A stretch of DNA of 64,000 nt from Marinobacter alexandrii (GTDB lineage: Bacteria; Bacteroidota; Bacteroidia; Cytophagales; Cyclobacteriaceae), in assembly GCA_039984955.1 (NCBI GenBank), contig JBDWTN010000007.1, positions 3,046,501 through 3,110,500 of the forward strand, written 5' to 3'. Of the stretch, positions 35,020 through 44,322 are shown piece by piece. Every line of letters begins with the position of its first letter. Position 1 is the stretch's first letter. The position numbers were made by a program, and so were the translations under genes. Below the pieces are notes generated by a model. It saw only the letters and a list, made by a program, of their open reading frames with translations. It made no database searches and was not told where the DNA came from.

Positions 35020-35730
35020 ATGGAAAACGCTAAAGCACTTATTAAAACAAACGATTTAAAGAAATTTTACTACACAGATGAAATTGAAACTACAGCATTG
35101 GCTGGAGTGAATATGGAAATCAAAGAAGGAGAATTTGTTGCCATTATGGGCCCTTCTGGTTGTGGTAAATCAACATTACTCAATATAATAGGACTATTGG
35201 ATAATCCCTCTGAAGGTGAATTTCATTTTACTGATCTTGAAATTTCTGATTACAAGGAACGTCAGCGAGCGGATCTTAGAAAAGCGAATATTGGATTTGT
35301 ATTCCAGAGCTTTAATCTGATCGATGAACTTACAGTGTTTGAAAACATCGAATTACCATTGATTTACTTGAAGTATTCTGCTGCTGAGCGTAAGAAAAGG
35401 GTAGAAGAGGTGATGGAGCATATGAAAATTATGCACAGAAGAAATCACTTCCCTCAGCAGCTATCGGGAGGTCAGCAACAACGTGTAGCTATTTCAAGAG
35501 CAGTAGTTGCTAAACCTAAATTGATACTTGCGGATGAGCCAACAGGTAACTTAGATTCTGCAAACGGACAAGAAGTGATGAACCTACTTACAGAGCTTAA
35601 TGAAGCTGGGACTACTGTAATCATGGTTACACACTCTCCACTTGACGCAGAGTACTCTCATAGAGTGATCCACTTGTTTGATGGTCAGATCGTATCTGAA
35701 AATATCAATGCGAAAGAAGCTTTAGTGTAA
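35020..35730 (+). CDS. ABC transporter ATP-binding protein (LolD/MacB type)
   Basis: The 236-residue stand-alone ATPase has Walker A GPSGCGKST near residue 45, Q-loop FVFQSFNLIDELTVFENIEL, signature LSGGQQQRVAISRA, Walker B LILADEPTGNLDS and the switch histidine in VMVTHSPLDAEYS. All catalytic residues are present. The sequence is of the LolD/MacB group, which works with an FtsX-type permease in efflux or lipoprotein export. No permease gene lies in this set: the next gene is a TolC. The partner permease must be encoded elsewhere or has been lost. Confidence 0.93.
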   Translation: MENAKALIKTNDLKKFYYTDEIETTALAGVNMEIKEGEFVAIMGPSGCGKSTLLNIIGLLDNPSEGEFHFTDLEISDYKERQRADLRKANIGFVFQSFNLIDELTVFENIELPLIYLKYSAAERKKRVEEVMEHMKIMHRRNHFPQQLSGGQQQRVAISRAVVAKPKLILADEPTGNLDSANGQEVMNLLTELNEAGTTVIMVTHSPLDAEYSHRVIHLFDGQIVSENINAKEALV

Positions 35731-35829
35731 GTACTCTTCATACTTACAAATAATCAGTTATCCCTTCCCATCCTTCGTGGGTGGGTTGGGGCAGCTGTAT
35801 CTGAAAACCTAGATAAAAGACCTTATATC

Positions 35830-37134
35830 ATGCGAAAATTCATTTTCGGACTTATTTTATTAATTGGAATCTCTGTTGATGCACAAGATTCTGATAGAAT
35901 CCTTACTCTCCAAGAGTGTATTGATATGGCGAGTAGCAGAAATCTGACAATTAAGCAAAATCAAAATAACTTGATTGGGGCAAAATCTAATAGAAGACAG
36001 GCATATTACAATTTTCTACCTAATCTTAGCGCCCGATATAATTATTTAATAATTGATGGTTCAGCGATAAACAATGCTGGACAAGTAGTAAACTCTACAA
36101 GTAGGCGATCAAGTCCTAATATCAATTCGAATTTGATTTTATTTAATGCTTTCGCAAATCATCATTTGTTGAATACTATGAAGCATCAATATGAATCTTC
36201 ATTGTATCAACTAGAGGATAGTAAAATTGATATCAAGGCAACCGTTATTAGAAATTATCTCAATGTTTTAGTAGATACCGAGAATGTTCGCATCTCAGAT
36301 CAAAGATTAGAATTTTTAGAGGAACAACTGGATAGAGAAAAGAAAAGGGTTTCGGTAGGAGTTGGAAACCTAGAGACAGTGTATAATTTTCAATCACAAG
36401 TGGCCAATGAACGATTGAATAATGTAACGCTAAAAAATCAATATCAGTCAGATTTGTTGAGTCTATTGCAATCAATACAAATTGAGAGTTATTCAGGTAT
36501 TCAAATAGAACAATTAAACATTGATGATATTGAGATATTGGTTGAATATGATTCTTATGAAATAGTTATGCAAGAAATACTGAATTATTCGTTCAGATTA
36601 AAAAGTGCTAATGAAAGTCAAGTAGCAGCTCTATCTCAATTTAAACAAACAAAAAGTTCCCGATATCCAACTGTATCTATTTTTGGACAACATGAGCGCA
36701 ATTTTGCCTCTACTTCGGAGGTAGAATACACTAGTCAGATTCAGAATAACACCACCAATTTTGTAAATGCATCAATCAATATACCCCTTTTTAGTAGGTA
36801 TCAAAATCAGAATAATATCGATAATTCAAAAGTTGCAATGCTTAACGCGCAACTTCAAAATGATCAAGCGTTACTTGACGTTACGAATGCAGCACAACGT
36901 GATTATTTAGATTTGGTCTCGGCTCAAACTTCTTTTAAGACAGCTCAAGAAAATTATGAAGCCTTAAATCAAACTTTTGAGTTTATCAAGAAGCGTTTCG
37001 AAACTGGGAATACGGATTTCTATTCTTATCTAGAAAGTTTGAATAATAAGAATAGGGCTGAGGCACAACTAATAAATGCTAAATACACGATTGTTTTAAG
37101 AAAAAGAATCCTGGACTTATATCGAGGTAAATAA
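35830..37134 (+). CDS. TolC-family outer membrane efflux protein
   Basis: The 434-residue protein begins with a signal peptide (MRKFIFGLILLIGISVDAQ) and continues with the TolC-type start LTLQECIDMASSRNLTIKQN. Two alpha-helical hairpin repeats follow (KDxxLVSAQ-like near the end: RDYLDLVSAQTSFKTAQENY). It should be the outer membrane channel for the adaptor and ATPase encoded upstream. The 99-base gap before it contains a G/C-rich inverted stretch around 35764-35791 but no gene. It differs clearly from the TolC at 27704-29164, so the two systems have separate channels. Confidence 0.88.
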   Translation: MRKFIFGLILLIGISVDAQDSDRILTLQECIDMASSRNLTIKQNQNNLIGAKSNRRQAYYNFLPNLSARYNYLIIDGSAINNAGQVVNSTSRRSSPNINSNLILFNAFANHHLLNTMKHQYESSLYQLEDSKIDIKATVIRNYLNVLVDTENVRISDQRLEFLEEQLDREKKRVSVGVGNLETVYNFQSQVANERLNNVTLKNQYQSDLLSLLQSIQIESYSGIQIEQLNIDDIEILVEYDSYEIVMQEILNYSFRLKSANESQVAALSQFKQTKSSRYPTVSIFGQHERNFASTSEVEYTSQIQNNTTNFVNASINIPLFSRYQNQNNIDNSKVAMLNAQLQNDQALLDVTNAAQRDYLDLVSAQTSFKTAQENYEALNQTFEFIKKRFETGNTDFYSYLESLNNKNRAEAQLINAKYTIVLRKRILDLYRGK

Positions 37135-37139
37135 TAGTT

Positions 37140-37928
37140 CTATTTTTGAAAAAAAATTACCTTCTTGGATTGAATTGTAATAAAATCATTCTTTATTTTC
37201 AACATCGCGGAAGATTGAATGTCGGGCATAGATAGCTTGGATATAATATTTCCTTTAAAAGGATTGATTATATAAATCCACTCTGAAGAGTAAACATAGA
37301 TTTCTTCGTTAATGACTTGAAAATTTGTTAGCGCTTCAATATTGATCGTATGAATGATCGCTCCAAACTGGTCAAAAATTTTCAATCCATCCTCATCACC
37401 AATAAGAAGCAAGTTTTGATAAGTCTGCATTTGCTTAACGGTATCTCCGAGAGAAACTTGAACCTCCAATACGATTGATTTTCTTAATGTATTAACCTTT
37501 AATAGTCTTTGAGGATTGTTTCCAAGAATCCAAAAGTCTCCGTCAGGAGCAGGGCAAGCTATACTCACCAAACCCAGCCCAAAATCACCTATATGATAAT
37601 TTTTTGGTACAGAAGAAAATCGATCTAGAATAGTTATCTGTTGATTGTCAAAATAAAATAAGAATGGCTTCAAATTATTTTGAACATCAACTAAGGTTAT
37701 CTCTGACTTATTAGATAACGCAAAATTTTCTAACCTAATGCCATTTGGGTCAAACTTCATTAGCCTTCCATCCTGAAATCCAAGGTAAAAATTCCCTTGA
37801 ATATCTGTTGAGAAAGCAACGGGCTGTGAGTTCAGCTTCATTGTCTTCAATAATTTCCAATCTTGCCCCCAAAGGCTAATGGGAAGGATAGTTAGGCTAA
37901 GGATTAAAACTTTTAAGACTAGCTTCAT
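37140..37928 (-). CDS. Secreted protein with beta-propeller-like strands, function unknown
   Basis: Starting from the ATG at 37928 the protein is 262 residues and opens with a clear signal peptide (KLVLKVLILSLTILPISLWG, then Q). The mature part has repeated short strands such as FSTDIQGNFYLGFQDGRLMK and FDQFGAIIHTINIE, which resemble YVTN/NHL-type propeller blades. No catalytic motif is visible. Its start overlaps the end of the lpxH gene by 32 bases, so it is co-transcribed with it. Similar small envelope proteins follow lpxH-like genes in other Bacteroidetes by my recollection, but the role is unknown. Confidence 0.75.
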   Translation of the reverse strand: MKLVLKVLILSLTILPISLWGQDWKLLKTMKLNSQPVAFSTDIQGNFYLGFQDGRLMKFDPNGIRLENFALSNKSEITLVDVQNNLKPFLFYFDNQQITILDRFSSVPKNYHIGDFGLGLVSIACPAPDGDFWILGNNPQRLLKVNTLRKSIVLEVQVSLGDTVKQMQTYQNLLLIGDEDGLKIFDQFGAIIHTINIEALTNFQVINEEIYVYSSEWIYIINPFKGNIISKLSMPDIQSSAMLKIKNDFITIQSKKVIFFQK

Positions 37929-38688
37929 TACCATCGAATTCAAGATATGTACAATGATTGATCCATTCACCTAAGTTATAGTATACGGAGTTGTCACTAA
38001 TTTTCAATTGTAATGGAAGATGTCTGTGTCCAAATATGTAAATGTCATGATGATCCAATTCTTCAGTTTTCTTACAGAACTGATACAGTCTTTCAGAATC
38101 AAGATTAAATGGTTGATCTTTTTGGTCGCTGAAGTCTCTACTTTTGCTACTCCAAAATTTTGCTACTCCAACACCCAAATTTGGATGAAGCCACTGAAAC
38201 ATCAATCGAAATATGGGGTTTGTAAATATTCTCTTGATGAATTTGAAGCGGCGATCTCCAGGTCCAAGTCCATCTCCATGACCTATAAACAATTTGATAT
38301 CATTAACCTCAATAGAGGTTGGCTTGTGATAGACTGGTATGTTAAGTTCCTGAGGGAAGTAGTCAGACATCCATAAATCATGATTGCCTGCAAATATGAT
38401 GATAGGAATATTTAGATCTTTAAGCTCAGCCAAGGCCCCCAAAAACCTTACATGCCCCTTAGGGACAGTTGATTTGTATTCAAACCAGAAATCGAACAGG
38501 TCACCCACCAAAAAAATAGCTGCAGCATCTTTAGATATCTGCTGCAGCCATTTTACTATTTTCTTTTCTCGTTCTAGGCTCTCTTGTTCGTTCGGAGCTC
38601 CAAGATGAAAATCACTCGCGAAGTAAATCTTCTTATTTGATGGTAACTCCTTAAATGAACTGATAAGCTCAGGATTCACCTTTATCAA
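37897..38688 (-). CDS. lpxH: UDP-2,3-diacylglucosamine diphosphatase-like metallophosphoesterase
   Basis: The 263-residue protein has the calcineurin-like metal motifs in order: FASDFHLG near residue 25, LVGDLFDFW, FAGNHDLWMSDYF, and the closing FGHRHLP near residue 235. This order and the DFW step match LpxH, which removes UMP from UDP-2,3-diacylglucosamine in lipid A synthesis at the inner membrane. Its start codon is directly adjacent to the ftsH stop. FtsH controlling lipid A synthesis in other bacteria makes the neighbourhood notable, but a link here is inference. Confidence 0.88.
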   Translation of the reverse strand: MIKVNPELISSFKELPSNKKIYFASDFHLGAPNEQESLEREKKIVKWLQQISKDAAAIFLVGDLFDFWFEYKSTVPKGHVRFLGALAELKDLNIPIIIFAGNHDLWMSDYFPQELNIPVYHKPTSIEVNDIKLFIGHGDGLGPGDRRFKFIKRIFTNPIFRLMFQWLHPNLGVGVAKFWSSKSRDFSDQKDQPFNLDSERLYQFCKKTEELDHHDIYIFGHRHLPLQLKISDNSVYYNLGEWINHCTYLEFDGNEASLKSFNP

Positions 38689-40755
38689 TTATTTATTTTC
38701 TTCAGCGGTAGAAGATTCTTCACTTTCCACTGCCTCTTTTACCTCGCTCTTTACCTTGTCTAAACCTTCTTCTTCTTTATTCTTCTTCTTTTCTTCTTCT
38801 TCCTCATCAGTAGTGCCATTGGTGAAGGCATCATAAGTAGTTTGAGCTTTGAATGGACGCTTACCAATTAAGCCTTCCAAATCTGATTGGAAAATGATTT
38901 CTCTTTTCAATAATTCTTTGGCAAGAATTTCAAGCTCATCCTTCTTGGACAATAAGAGCTCTTTAGTGCGGGCGTAAGCTTTGTCAATTAAAGCTTTCAC
39001 TTCTTTGTCTATAAGCTCAGCGGTAGCATCAGAGTACGGTTTAGTGAAATTATAATCAGATTGTTTTGAATCGTGGAAAGACACGTTACCAATCTTGTCA
39101 TTCATTCCGTACACTGTAACAATACTATACGCAAGCTTTGTAATTCGTTCCAGATCACTGAGAGCACCTGTAGATATTTTCCCGAATATGATATCTTCAG
39201 CAACTCTACCTCCAAGTGCCATACACATCTCATCCATCAATTGTTCTGTCTGATACAAGAACTGTTCCTTTGGAAGATATTGAGCATATCCCAATGCAGC
39301 TACACCACGAGGGACAATACTTACCTTAACCAATGGATCAGCGTGCTCTAGAAACCAGCCGGCAACCGCATGTCCAGCCTCATGGTAAGCAACAATCTTT
39401 TTCTCTTCAGGGGAAATAATTTTATTCTTTTTCTCCAGACCTCCGATTACTCGATCTATCGCATCATGAAAGTCTGTCATGTCTACTTTTGACTTATCTT
39501 TTCTGGCGGCAATCAATGCTGCTTCGTTACAGACATTTGCAATTTCAGCTCCGGCAAAACCTGGCGTCTGGGCAGCCAATTTCCTGGAATCTACGTCTTT
39601 AGACAATTGAATTGGCTTGATATGTACTTTGAATATTGCTTCTCTACCTACAATATCTGGCTTATCAATACTTATTTGTCTATCAAAACGTCCTGGTCTC
39701 AATAAGGCTGAGTCAAGAACATCAGGTCTGTTCGTAGCTGCTAGAATAATGACACCTGCATCTGTAGAAAAACCATCCATTTCTACTAACAATGAGTTCA
39801 AAGTATTCTCTCGCTCATCATTTGATCCAGGCATCTGTCCTCTTCCTCTAGATCGTCCTATCGCATCTATTTCATCAATAAAAACAATACAAGGAGCTTT
39901 TTCTTTGGCCTGCTTAAACAAATCTCTTACTCGAGCCGCACCAACCCCCACAAACATTTCAACAAAGTCTGATCCTGAAAGAGTAAAGAATGGAACTCCT
40001 GCTTCCCCGGCTACTGCCTTGGCTAGCAAAGTTTTCCCTGTACCAGGAGGGCCAACTAACAATGCCCCTTTTGGAATCTTACCTCCAAGTTTTGTGAATT
40101 TTCCAGGATTTCGAAGGAACTCAACGATCTCTTTGATTTCTTCTTTTGCTTCTTCCAAACCTGCTGCATCAGCAAAAGTTATCTTAACTTTATTTTCAGC
40201 ATCAAAAAGAGATGCTCTTGATTTCCCAATATTGAAGATTTGCCCACCAGGGCCCCCTCCTCCAGTCATTCTTCTCATCAAGAACCAAAATCCGAATATG
40301 AGTAAGATTAGGAATCCCCAATTGAAGAAAATGCTAGTGTAATCCCCACGCTCTTCAATCTTGTAATCGAAACGTTGATCTTCAGGTAAATCAGACATTA
40401 ACTCCTCATAGTCCCGTACGAATTTTTCAATACTTACGATCTCTACTTTATAATGAGGGCCTGTTCCTGAGCTTAAGATGCTTTTATTTTGTTCAAGCTC
40501 AATTTTATATTTCGTATTGCTTAGTGCTTCAGGCTTCAGAGTAATCTCTATAAAATCCTGATTTTTAATTAGCAATACTTTTTGCACATCGTTTGATCTC
40601 ACCATCTTCTCAAAAGACCGAAAAGTAGTAGTTACCGTACTACTGTCATTTGAAAAAACAGTTAATCCAATTACAAGTGCAAGTAATCCTCCAATGAGCC
40701 ATCCCTGGAATCCAGGTCTTGGTTTAGGCGTATCTTTTCTTTTCTTATCGGGCAT
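38689..40755 (-). CDS. ftsH: ATP-dependent zinc metalloprotease FtsH
   Basis: The 688-residue protein has two membrane helices (about residues 15-33 and 132-150) flanking a small periplasmic domain. The AAA+ domain has Walker A GPPGTGKT near residue 233, Walker [14 protein letters not shown] and the second region of homology ([20 protein letters not shown]). The protease has the zinc motif HEAGH near residue 458. The C-terminus is an acidic, Glu/Lys-rich tail of about 45 residues. It degrades membrane and some cytosolic proteins. It follows rsfS by 53 bases on the minus strand and precedes lpxH directly. Confidence 0.97.
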   Translation of the reverse strand: MPDKKRKDTPKPRPGFQGWLIGGLLALVIGLTVFSNDSSTVTTTFRSFEKMVRSNDVQKVLLIKNQDFIEITLKPEALSNTKYKIELEQNKSILSSGTGPHYKVEIVSIEKFVRDYEELMSDLPEDQRFDYKIEERGDYTSIFFNWGFLILLIFGFWFLMRRMTGGGGPGGQIFNIGKSRASLFDAENKVKITFADAAGLEEAKEEIKEIVEFLRNPGKFTKLGGKIPKGALLVGPPGTGKTLLAKAVAGEAGVPFFTLSGSDFVEMFVGVGAARVRDLFKQAKEKAPCIVFIDEIDAIGRSRGRGQMPGSNDERENTLNSLLVEMDGFSTDAGVIILAATNRPDVLDSALLRPGRFDRQISIDKPDIVGREAIFKVHIKPIQLSKDVDSRKLAAQTPGFAGAEIANVCNEAALIAARKDKSKVDMTDFHDAIDRVIGGLEKKNKIISPEEKKIVAYHEAGHAVAGWFLEHADPLVKVSIVPRGVAALGYAQYLPKEQFLYQTEQLMDEMCMALGGRVAEDIIFGKISTGALSDLERITKLAYSIVTVYGMNDKIGNVSFHDSKQSDYNFTKPYSDATAELIDKEVKALIDKAYARTKELLLSKKDELEILAKELLKREIIFQSDLEGLIGKRPFKAQTTYDAFTNGTTDEEEEEKKKNKEEEGLDKVKSEVKEAVESEESSTAEENK

Positions 40756-40808
40756 TCTTATTGTTCTCCTGTGAATTTTTTGTTTTAGCTAAACGGCTTG
40801 AATGGTTA

Positions 40809-41186
40809 TTAGTTATCTTCTACATGCGTAATTTTCGCATCTCCCCAAAGCTCTTCCAATCCGTAAAATGTTCTCTTTTCTTTATTAAAAACGTGGGCTA
40901 CCACATCTACATAATCTAATAATATCCACTCTTTGTTTTGTCTTCCCTCTCGTTTCCAAGGATTCTGCCCAGAGTTTTTATGAATTTGTTCCTCTATTGA
41001 GTCTGAAATCGCGTCAATCTGAGTATCAGAATTACCACTGCAGATGACAAAGTAATCGGCAATTGCATGCTTTATCTCACGCAAGTCCATTATTACAACA
41101 TCAAGGGCTTTCTTATCCAGCATCCCCTCAACAACCCACTCACTTAATATATCAGAGTTTACCTCTTTCTTTACCTGCTGATCCAC
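40809..41186 (-). CDS. rsfS: Ribosome silencing factor RsfS (Iojap family)
   Basis: The 125-residue protein contains VVIMDLREIKHAIADYFVIC then SGNSDTQIDAISDSIEEQI and WILLDYVDVVAHVF, the core of the Iojap/RsfS family. These proteins bind ribosomal protein uL14 and block subunit joining during starvation. The length is standard. The gene is divergent from birA with overlapping promoter elements in a 46-base gap, and ftsH follows on the same strand. Confidence 0.95.
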   Translation of the reverse strand: MDQQVKKEVNSDILSEWVVEGMLDKKALDVVIMDLREIKHAIADYFVICSGNSDTQIDAISDSIEEQIHKNSGQNPWKREGRQNKEWILLDYVDVVAHVFNKEKRTFYGLEELWGDAKITHVEDN

Positions 41187-41202
41187 TTAATATTTTACAA
41201 AT

Positions 41203-41221
41203 TAATTTTGCCGCAAATTTA
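41203..41221. promoter_or_regulatory. Back-to-back -7 elements of the rsfS and birA promoters
   Basis: TAATTTTG on the plus strand (41203-41210) and TAAATTTG on the minus strand (41221-41214) both match TAnnTTTG and are only three bases apart. They would give short leaders of roughly 16 and 20 bases to birA and rsfS. Clear -33 elements were not found. Confidence 0.6.
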
Positions 41222-41232
41222 CATTAATTCTA

Positions 41233-41991
41233 TTGCATAAAATCTTTGCCAAACCCTTATTCTTAGGTAAAAAAGTAGTTTTCCTGCCACAATGTCATTC
41301 TACCAACAGCGAGTTAGTAGACATTGCTCGTAATTCACATGAACCAGAAGGCCTTGTCTTATACACCGATCATCAGCAAAAGGGTAAGGGACAGAGAGGT
41401 AACATTTGGATTGATGAACCTGAAAAGAATATCCTTATGTCGATTTTGTTGCGACCTAAATACATTTCTATTTCAGAGCAATTCTATTTAAACATCATAG
41501 CCGGCTTAGCAATTGTGGATACTCTTAAAGTGTTTTTAGGCGATCAAGTGAAGCTTAAATGGCCTAATGATGTGTATGTGAACGATAAAAAAATTTCAGG
41601 AATTCTAATAGAAAGTAACCTAAGAGGAAACAAATTAGAGTCAGCGGTAGTCGGTATTGGATTGAACGTCAATCAAAAAAACTTTGCACTATCTACAGCC
41701 AGCTCACTGCATATTCAAACTGGTAGAATTTTTGACAGAAAGGAAATAATGGAATCGCTTTTAGTTTTTGTTGAAAAGTGGTATTTAAAGTTTAAAAATG
41801 GTTCGAAAAAAAATATTCTAGAAAATTATTATCAAATTTTGATGTGGAGAGGAGAGAAGAGGCAATTCAAATCTGCTGATGGCGTATTTGAAGGAGAAAT
41901 TACAGGTATTGACGAGAATGGAAATTTAAAAATCAAAACAGCAATAGAGGAAGCCGTTTTTAGAATAAAAGAGATTGAATTTATAGGCTAA
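41233..41991 (+). CDS. birA: Biotin--[acetyl-CoA-carboxylase] ligase, monofunctional
   Basis: The 252-residue protein starts directly with the catalytic domain and lacks the N-terminal DNA-binding domain of E. coli BirA. Motifs are HSTNSELVDIA, QQKGKGQRGNIW (biotinyl-AMP loop) and LKWPNDVYVNDKKISGILIE, followed by GIGLNVNQ. It attaches biotin to carboxyl carrier proteins. The start is a TTG at 41233, supported by the short distance to a TAATTTTG promoter element and by the position of the first conserved strand. It is divergent from rsfS. Confidence 0.94.
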   Translation: MHKIFAKPLFLGKKVVFLPQCHSTNSELVDIARNSHEPEGLVLYTDHQQKGKGQRGNIWIDEPEKNILMSILLRPKYISISEQFYLNIIAGLAIVDTLKVFLGDQVKLKWPNDVYVNDKKISGILIESNLRGNKLESAVVGIGLNVNQKNFALSTASSLHIQTGRIFDRKEIMESLLVFVEKWYLKFKNGSKKNILENYYQILMWRGEKRQFKSADGVFEGEITGIDENGNLKIKTAIEEAVFRIKEIEFIG

Positions 41992-42040
41992 TAATCATAA
42001 AATATAGACTATTCAGAACACTTATAAATCCTGATGGTTA

Positions 42041-42048
42041 TATCTTTG
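42041..42048 (+). promoter_or_regulatory. -7 promoter element for ahcY
   Basis: TATCTTTG matches TAnnTTTG. It lies inside the longest possible reading frame (which begins at 42034), so that frame's first ATG cannot be the start if this promoter is used. Confidence 0.55.
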
Positions 42049-42087
42049 CAGCCCAAAATTAAAAAAGGAACTCAAGAAATAGATAAT

Positions 42088-43395
42088 ATGAGTGTAACGA
42101 CAGAAAAATTTAAAGTTAAAGATATTGCCCTTGCTGATTGGGGGAGAAAAGAAATCGAACTAGCTGAAGCTGAGATGCCAGGTTTGATTGCTCTACGTGA
42201 GGAATACGGCAAGGCCAAGCCTCTTGCAGGAGCAAGAATTGCAGGGTGTCTTCACATGACAATTCAAACAGCAGTTTTGATAGAAACATTAGTAGAATTA
42301 GGGGCTGATGTTACTTGGTCATCATGTAATATTTTTTCGACACAAGACCATGCCGCAGCTGCGATTGCAAAAGCAGGTGTTCCCGTTTATGCTTGGAAAG
42401 GCATGAATGATGAAGAGTTTGATTGGTGTATAGAGCAGACGCTTTTTGCTTTCGAAGACGGTAAACCTCTCAATATGATTCTGGATGACGGAGGTGATTT
42501 AACGAATTTAGTTTTAGATAAATATCCTGAGCTTGTTAAGGATATTAGAGGGCTATCAGAAGAAACTACAACAGGTGTTCATAGGCTTTATGAAAGAATG
42601 AAAAATGGAACACTTCCAATGCCTGCCATTAATGTGAATGACTCTGTAACCAAGTCAAAATTTGATAACAAATACGGTTGTAAAGAATCTTTAGTTGATT
42701 CAATAAGGAGAGCTACAGATGTAATGTTGGCAGGAAAAGTAGCTGTTGTCGCAGGATATGGAGATGTTGGTAAAGGATCGGCTGCATCTTTAAGTGGAGC
42801 TGGAGTAAGAGTAATTGTGACTGAAATTGATCCAATCTGTGCCTTGCAAGCTGCAATGGATGGTTTTGAAGTGAAGAAAATGTCTGATTCAGTTTCTAGA
42901 GCTGACATTATTGTAACGGCTACTGGAAATAAAGACATCATTAAAGGTGAACACTTTGAGAAAATGAAAGATAAAGTCATAGTGTGTAACATAGGTCACT
43001 TTGACAATGAAATTGATATGGCATGGATGAAGAAGAATCATGGTGATTCTCATATAGAAATCAAGCCGCAAGTTGATTTGTACAATGTAAATGGTAATGA
43101 CATTATTGTATTGGCTGAAGGAAGATTAGTGAACTTAGGTTGTGCAACAGGCCATCCATCTTTTGTAATGTCAAACTCGTTTACCAATCAGACATTGGCA
43201 CAGTTAGAGCTTTGGAAAAATTATGAAAATTATGATAACGCAGTATACATGCTTCCTAAGCATTTGGATGAAAAAGTAGCGGCACTTCACCTTGCTAAAA
43301 TTGGTGTAGAGCTGGATTCATTATCGAAAGACCAAGCAGATTATATTGGAGTAGAAGTACAAGGACCATTTAAGCCAGAGTATTACAGGTATTGA
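42088..43395 (+). CDS. ahcY: Adenosylhomocysteinase (SAH hydrolase)
   Basis: The protein hydrolyses S-adenosylhomocysteine to adenosine and homocysteine. It has the substrate-domain stretch [20 protein letters not shown] and the NAD-binding motif [15 protein letters not shown]. The C-terminal HxxF/KPEYYRY ending contributes to the neighbouring NAD site in the tetramer. I chose the ATG at 42088 (435 residues): the family starts shortly before [14 protein letters not shown], and a TATCTTTG promoter element sits at 42041-42048. An ATG at 42034 would add 18 unrelated residues. A strong terminator follows at 43413. It serves the SAM cycle, which the two methyltransferases in the left region also use. 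Confidence 0.96.
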   Translation: MSVTTEKFKVKDIALADWGRKEIELAEAEMPGLIALREEYGKAKPLAGARIAGCLHMTIQTAVLIETLVELGADVTWSSCNIFSTQDHAAAAIAKAGVPVYAWKGMNDEEFDWCIEQTLFAFEDGKPLNMILDDGGDLTNLVLDKYPELVKDIRGLSEETTTGVHRLYERMKNGTLPMPAINVNDSVTKSKFDNKYGCKESLVDSIRRATDVMLAGKVAVVAGYGDVGKGSAASLSGAGVRVIVTEIDPICALQAAMDGFEVKKMSDSVSRADIIVTATGNKDIIKGEHFEKMKDKVIVCNIGHFDNEIDMAWMKKNHGDSHIEIKPQVDLYNVNGNDIIVLAEGRLVNLGCATGHPSFVMSNSFTNQTLAQLELWKNYENYDNAVYMLPKHLDEKVAALHLAKIGVELDSLSKDQADYIGVEVQGPFKPEYYRY

Positions 43396-43412
43396 TAGAA
43401 AGTTTATCTATT

Positions 43413-43447
43413 AAAAAGGATTTCTCTGAAAAGAGGAATCCTTTTTT
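43413..43447 (+). terminator. Intrinsic terminator after ahcY
   Basis: AAAAAGGATTTCTCT (43413-43427) pairs with AGAGGAATCCTTTTT through 15 positions (one G-T pair) around a GAAA tetraloop, followed by further T residues. The flanking A- and T-runs would let it work in both directions. Confidence 0.92.
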
Positions 43448-43530
43448 TGTTTCAAAGAAAACTGACGCTATGGCAGAAAATCTTGTATGGCAGGCTTTTG
43501 GATAAGCTAACAGATAGATAACCTGATTGA

Positions 43531-43568
43531 AAAGAATGTTTCAAAATGTCAGTAGTCAAACATTCTTT
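43531..43568. repeat. 11-bp inverted repeat upstream of the ECF sigma gene
   Basis: AAAGAATGTTT (43531-43541) and AAACATTCTTT (43558-43568) are perfect inverted copies separated by 16 bases, about 107-144 bases before the sigma factor ATG. No T-run follows, so a regulator site or RNA hairpin is more likely than a terminator. Confidence 0.5.
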
Positions 43569-43674
43569 AGAATTTCAGGTTCATATTTAAATATCTATCA
43601 ACATATATGCCTTATTTAGAACAAATCTAAATCAAGAACGTATGCTGATGTACATACATATAAATCTGTGAAAT

Positions 43675-44265
43675 ATGACACACCAAATAGATAATCCAGT
43701 AAGAAGAACATATTCTGAGGCAAAAAAAGTGCATGTTTTTGATGGTGAATTTATGCCACACATAGATTCAATGTACAATTTTGCTTATCGATTAACTTTC
43801 GATGAAGATGATGCAAAAGATTTGGTTCAAGATACATATATGAAGGCTTACCGATTCATCAATTCGTTTCAGGAAGGAACTAATGCGAAAGCCTGGTTAT
43901 ATAGAATTCTTAAAAACAGCTTTATCAATGACTACCGCAAGAAAAGTAAGCAACCTTCTAAGGTAGATTATCAAGAGGTTGAGCAGTTTTATAATTCGGA
44001 AGACACACCAAGCAATGCAACAGTAGATCTTCGCATGGAGACTACCAAGGATATGATAGGTGATGAAATTAGCAATGCACTAAACTCATTAGCTATTGAT
44101 TTTAGGACTGTAGTAATCTTATGCGATTTGGAAGGGTTTACATACGAGGAGATGGCTAAGATTCTAGACATTCCAATAGGAACAGTGAGGTCGAGACTTC
44201 ATAGAGCCCGTAATCTGCTGAGAGAGAAGCTTGAATCTTATGCATTATCAATGGGATACAATTGA
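43675..44265 (+). CDS. ECF-type RNA polymerase sigma factor
   Basis: The 196-residue protein has region 2 (MYNFAYRLTFDEDDAKDLVQ, then DTYMKAYRFINSF) and region 4 (LAIDFRTVVILCDLEGFTYE, EEMAKILDIPIGTVRSRLHRAR), the two-domain plan of ECF sigma factors. It directs polymerase to a stress or envelope regulon. It is followed by a small zinc-finger protein resembling an anti-sigma factor. The upstream 279-base gap contains the ahcY terminator and an 11-base inverted repeat; no ECF-type autoregulated promoter could be assigned. Confidence 0.95.
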   Translation: MTHQIDNPVRRTYSEAKKVHVFDGEFMPHIDSMYNFAYRLTFDEDDAKDLVQDTYMKAYRFINSFQEGTNAKAWLYRILKNSFINDYRKKSKQPSKVDYQEVEQFYNSEDTPSNATVDLRMETTKDMIGDEISNALNSLAIDFRTVVILCDLEGFTYEEMAKILDIPIGTVRSRLHRARNLLREKLESYALSMGYN

Positions 44266-44322
44266 TCTGAACTTTTTCGACTCATTAACCATTACATCCT
44301 AATACAAAACAACATTTTCGTA

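Noticed and set aside
35764-35791. G/C-rich hairpin-like stretch between the ATPase and TolC genes
   Set aside because: The arms pair poorly beyond four bases and no T-run follows, so I do not call a terminator.
39617-40342. 241-codon open frame antisense to ftsH
   Set aside because: It lies fully opposite the conserved AAA+ domain and has no family features; its openness reflects codon bias of the real gene.
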